The notes below the pieces were generated by a model that worked only from the letters and a program-made list of their open reading frames with translations, did no database searches and was not told the DNA's origin. The position numbers and the translations under genes are program-made. This document shows positions 63,949 to 64,000 of a DNA stretch of 64,000 bases, in pieces. How positions within the stretch are numbered: position 1 is the first letter of the stretch; the number at the start of each line of letters is the position of its first letter. Source of the DNA: Gammaproteobacteria bacterium MOLA455 (GTDB lineage Bacteria; Pseudomonadota; Gammaproteobacteria; Pseudomonadales; Porticoccaceae); contig AZIN01000001.1 of NCBI GenBank assembly GCA_000511875.1, forward strand, positions 689,332 through 753,331. The letters run 5' to 3'.

Positions 63949-64000
63949 ATGGAAATGGAAACCAGCGGCAGAGAGAAAGGCTCGAGCATTAGTCGGGTAA
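63949..64000 (+). CDS. Start of a further gene, possibly IclR-type regulator (cut by window)
   Basis: An ATG at 63949 with AAGGA upstream opens MEMETSGREKGSSISRV, and the frame stays open to the window edge. SSISRV resembles the beginning of the helix-turn-helix in IclR-family regulators. Only 17 residues are visible, so this is a weak guess. Confidence 0.35.
   Translation, partial: MEMETSGREKGSSISRV

Overview
The window looks like the chromosome of a marine, aerobic, heterotrophic gammaproteobacterium. It carries TonB-dependent receptors with FecI/FecR signalling, a lipoprotein beta-glucosidase with a Pro/Thr/Glu linker and a CBM6 domain, a DddD-type DMSP gene cluster, a heterotetrameric sarcosine oxidase, several acyl-CoA dehydrogenases and a Baeyer-Villiger-type monooxygenase. 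This mix fits Cellvibrionales-like lineages (Spongiibacteraceae/Porticoccaceae/SAR92-type); that placement is inference. I saw no transposase, prophage, rRNA, tRNA or CRISPR array.

Layout. 1-4.3 kb: a partial DNA repair methyltransferase (ogt), a GFA/CENP-V protein, the wreck of an MFS transporter, a PEP-mutase-like lyase, a small monooxygenase-fold protein, a GNAT enzyme and a DUF1761 membrane protein. 4.4-30.5 kb: the most unusual part, two tandem paralogous modules on the minus strand. Each runs ECF sigma factor - FecR - STN-TonB receptor - S9-like protein - (CocE/NonD hydrolase in module A) - GPH-type transporter - SxxK serine hydrolase. Module A then has D-serine dehydratase; module B has an M17 aminopeptidase and an AONS-like PLP enzyme. 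A further SxxK hydrolase lies upstream of module B. 32.9-38.5 kb: GH3-CBM6 lipoprotein, a ParDE-like toxin-antitoxin pair and recQ. 38.8-48.8 kb: a lipid/ketone region with a quinone oxidoreductase, three acyl-CoA dehydrogenases, two thioesterases, an iron alcohol dehydrogenase, a flavin monooxygenase and a lytic transglycosylase lipoprotein. 49.0-64.0 kb: a methylated-osmolyte region with purU-soxBDAG, an MDR dehydrogenase, a LysR regulator, dddD, dddB-like and dddC-like genes, and the start of another gene.

How the genes may work together. In modules A and B a ligand bound by the outer-membrane receptor would be signalled through the STN domain and FecR to the sigma factor, and taken up by the receptor and the GPH-type permease. 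The SxxK hydrolases, aminopeptidase and D-serine dehydratase suggest a peptide-like substrate, possibly with D-residues. The two S9-family proteins have kept the fold signatures but lost catalytic residues, and both receptors have a second start codon with a strong ribosome-binding site and a second signal peptide after the STN domain. A 41-bp element is shared upstream of both sigma genes.

In the right-hand part, DddD would turn DMSP into DMS and a 3-hydroxypropionyl product, which DddB and DddC oxidise to acetyl-CoA. Sarcosine oxidase and PurU would handle the last N-methyl group of glycine betaine breakdown and recycle folate. Intergenic DNA repeatedly holds short-period (7-21 bp) tandem repeats, several next to start codons.
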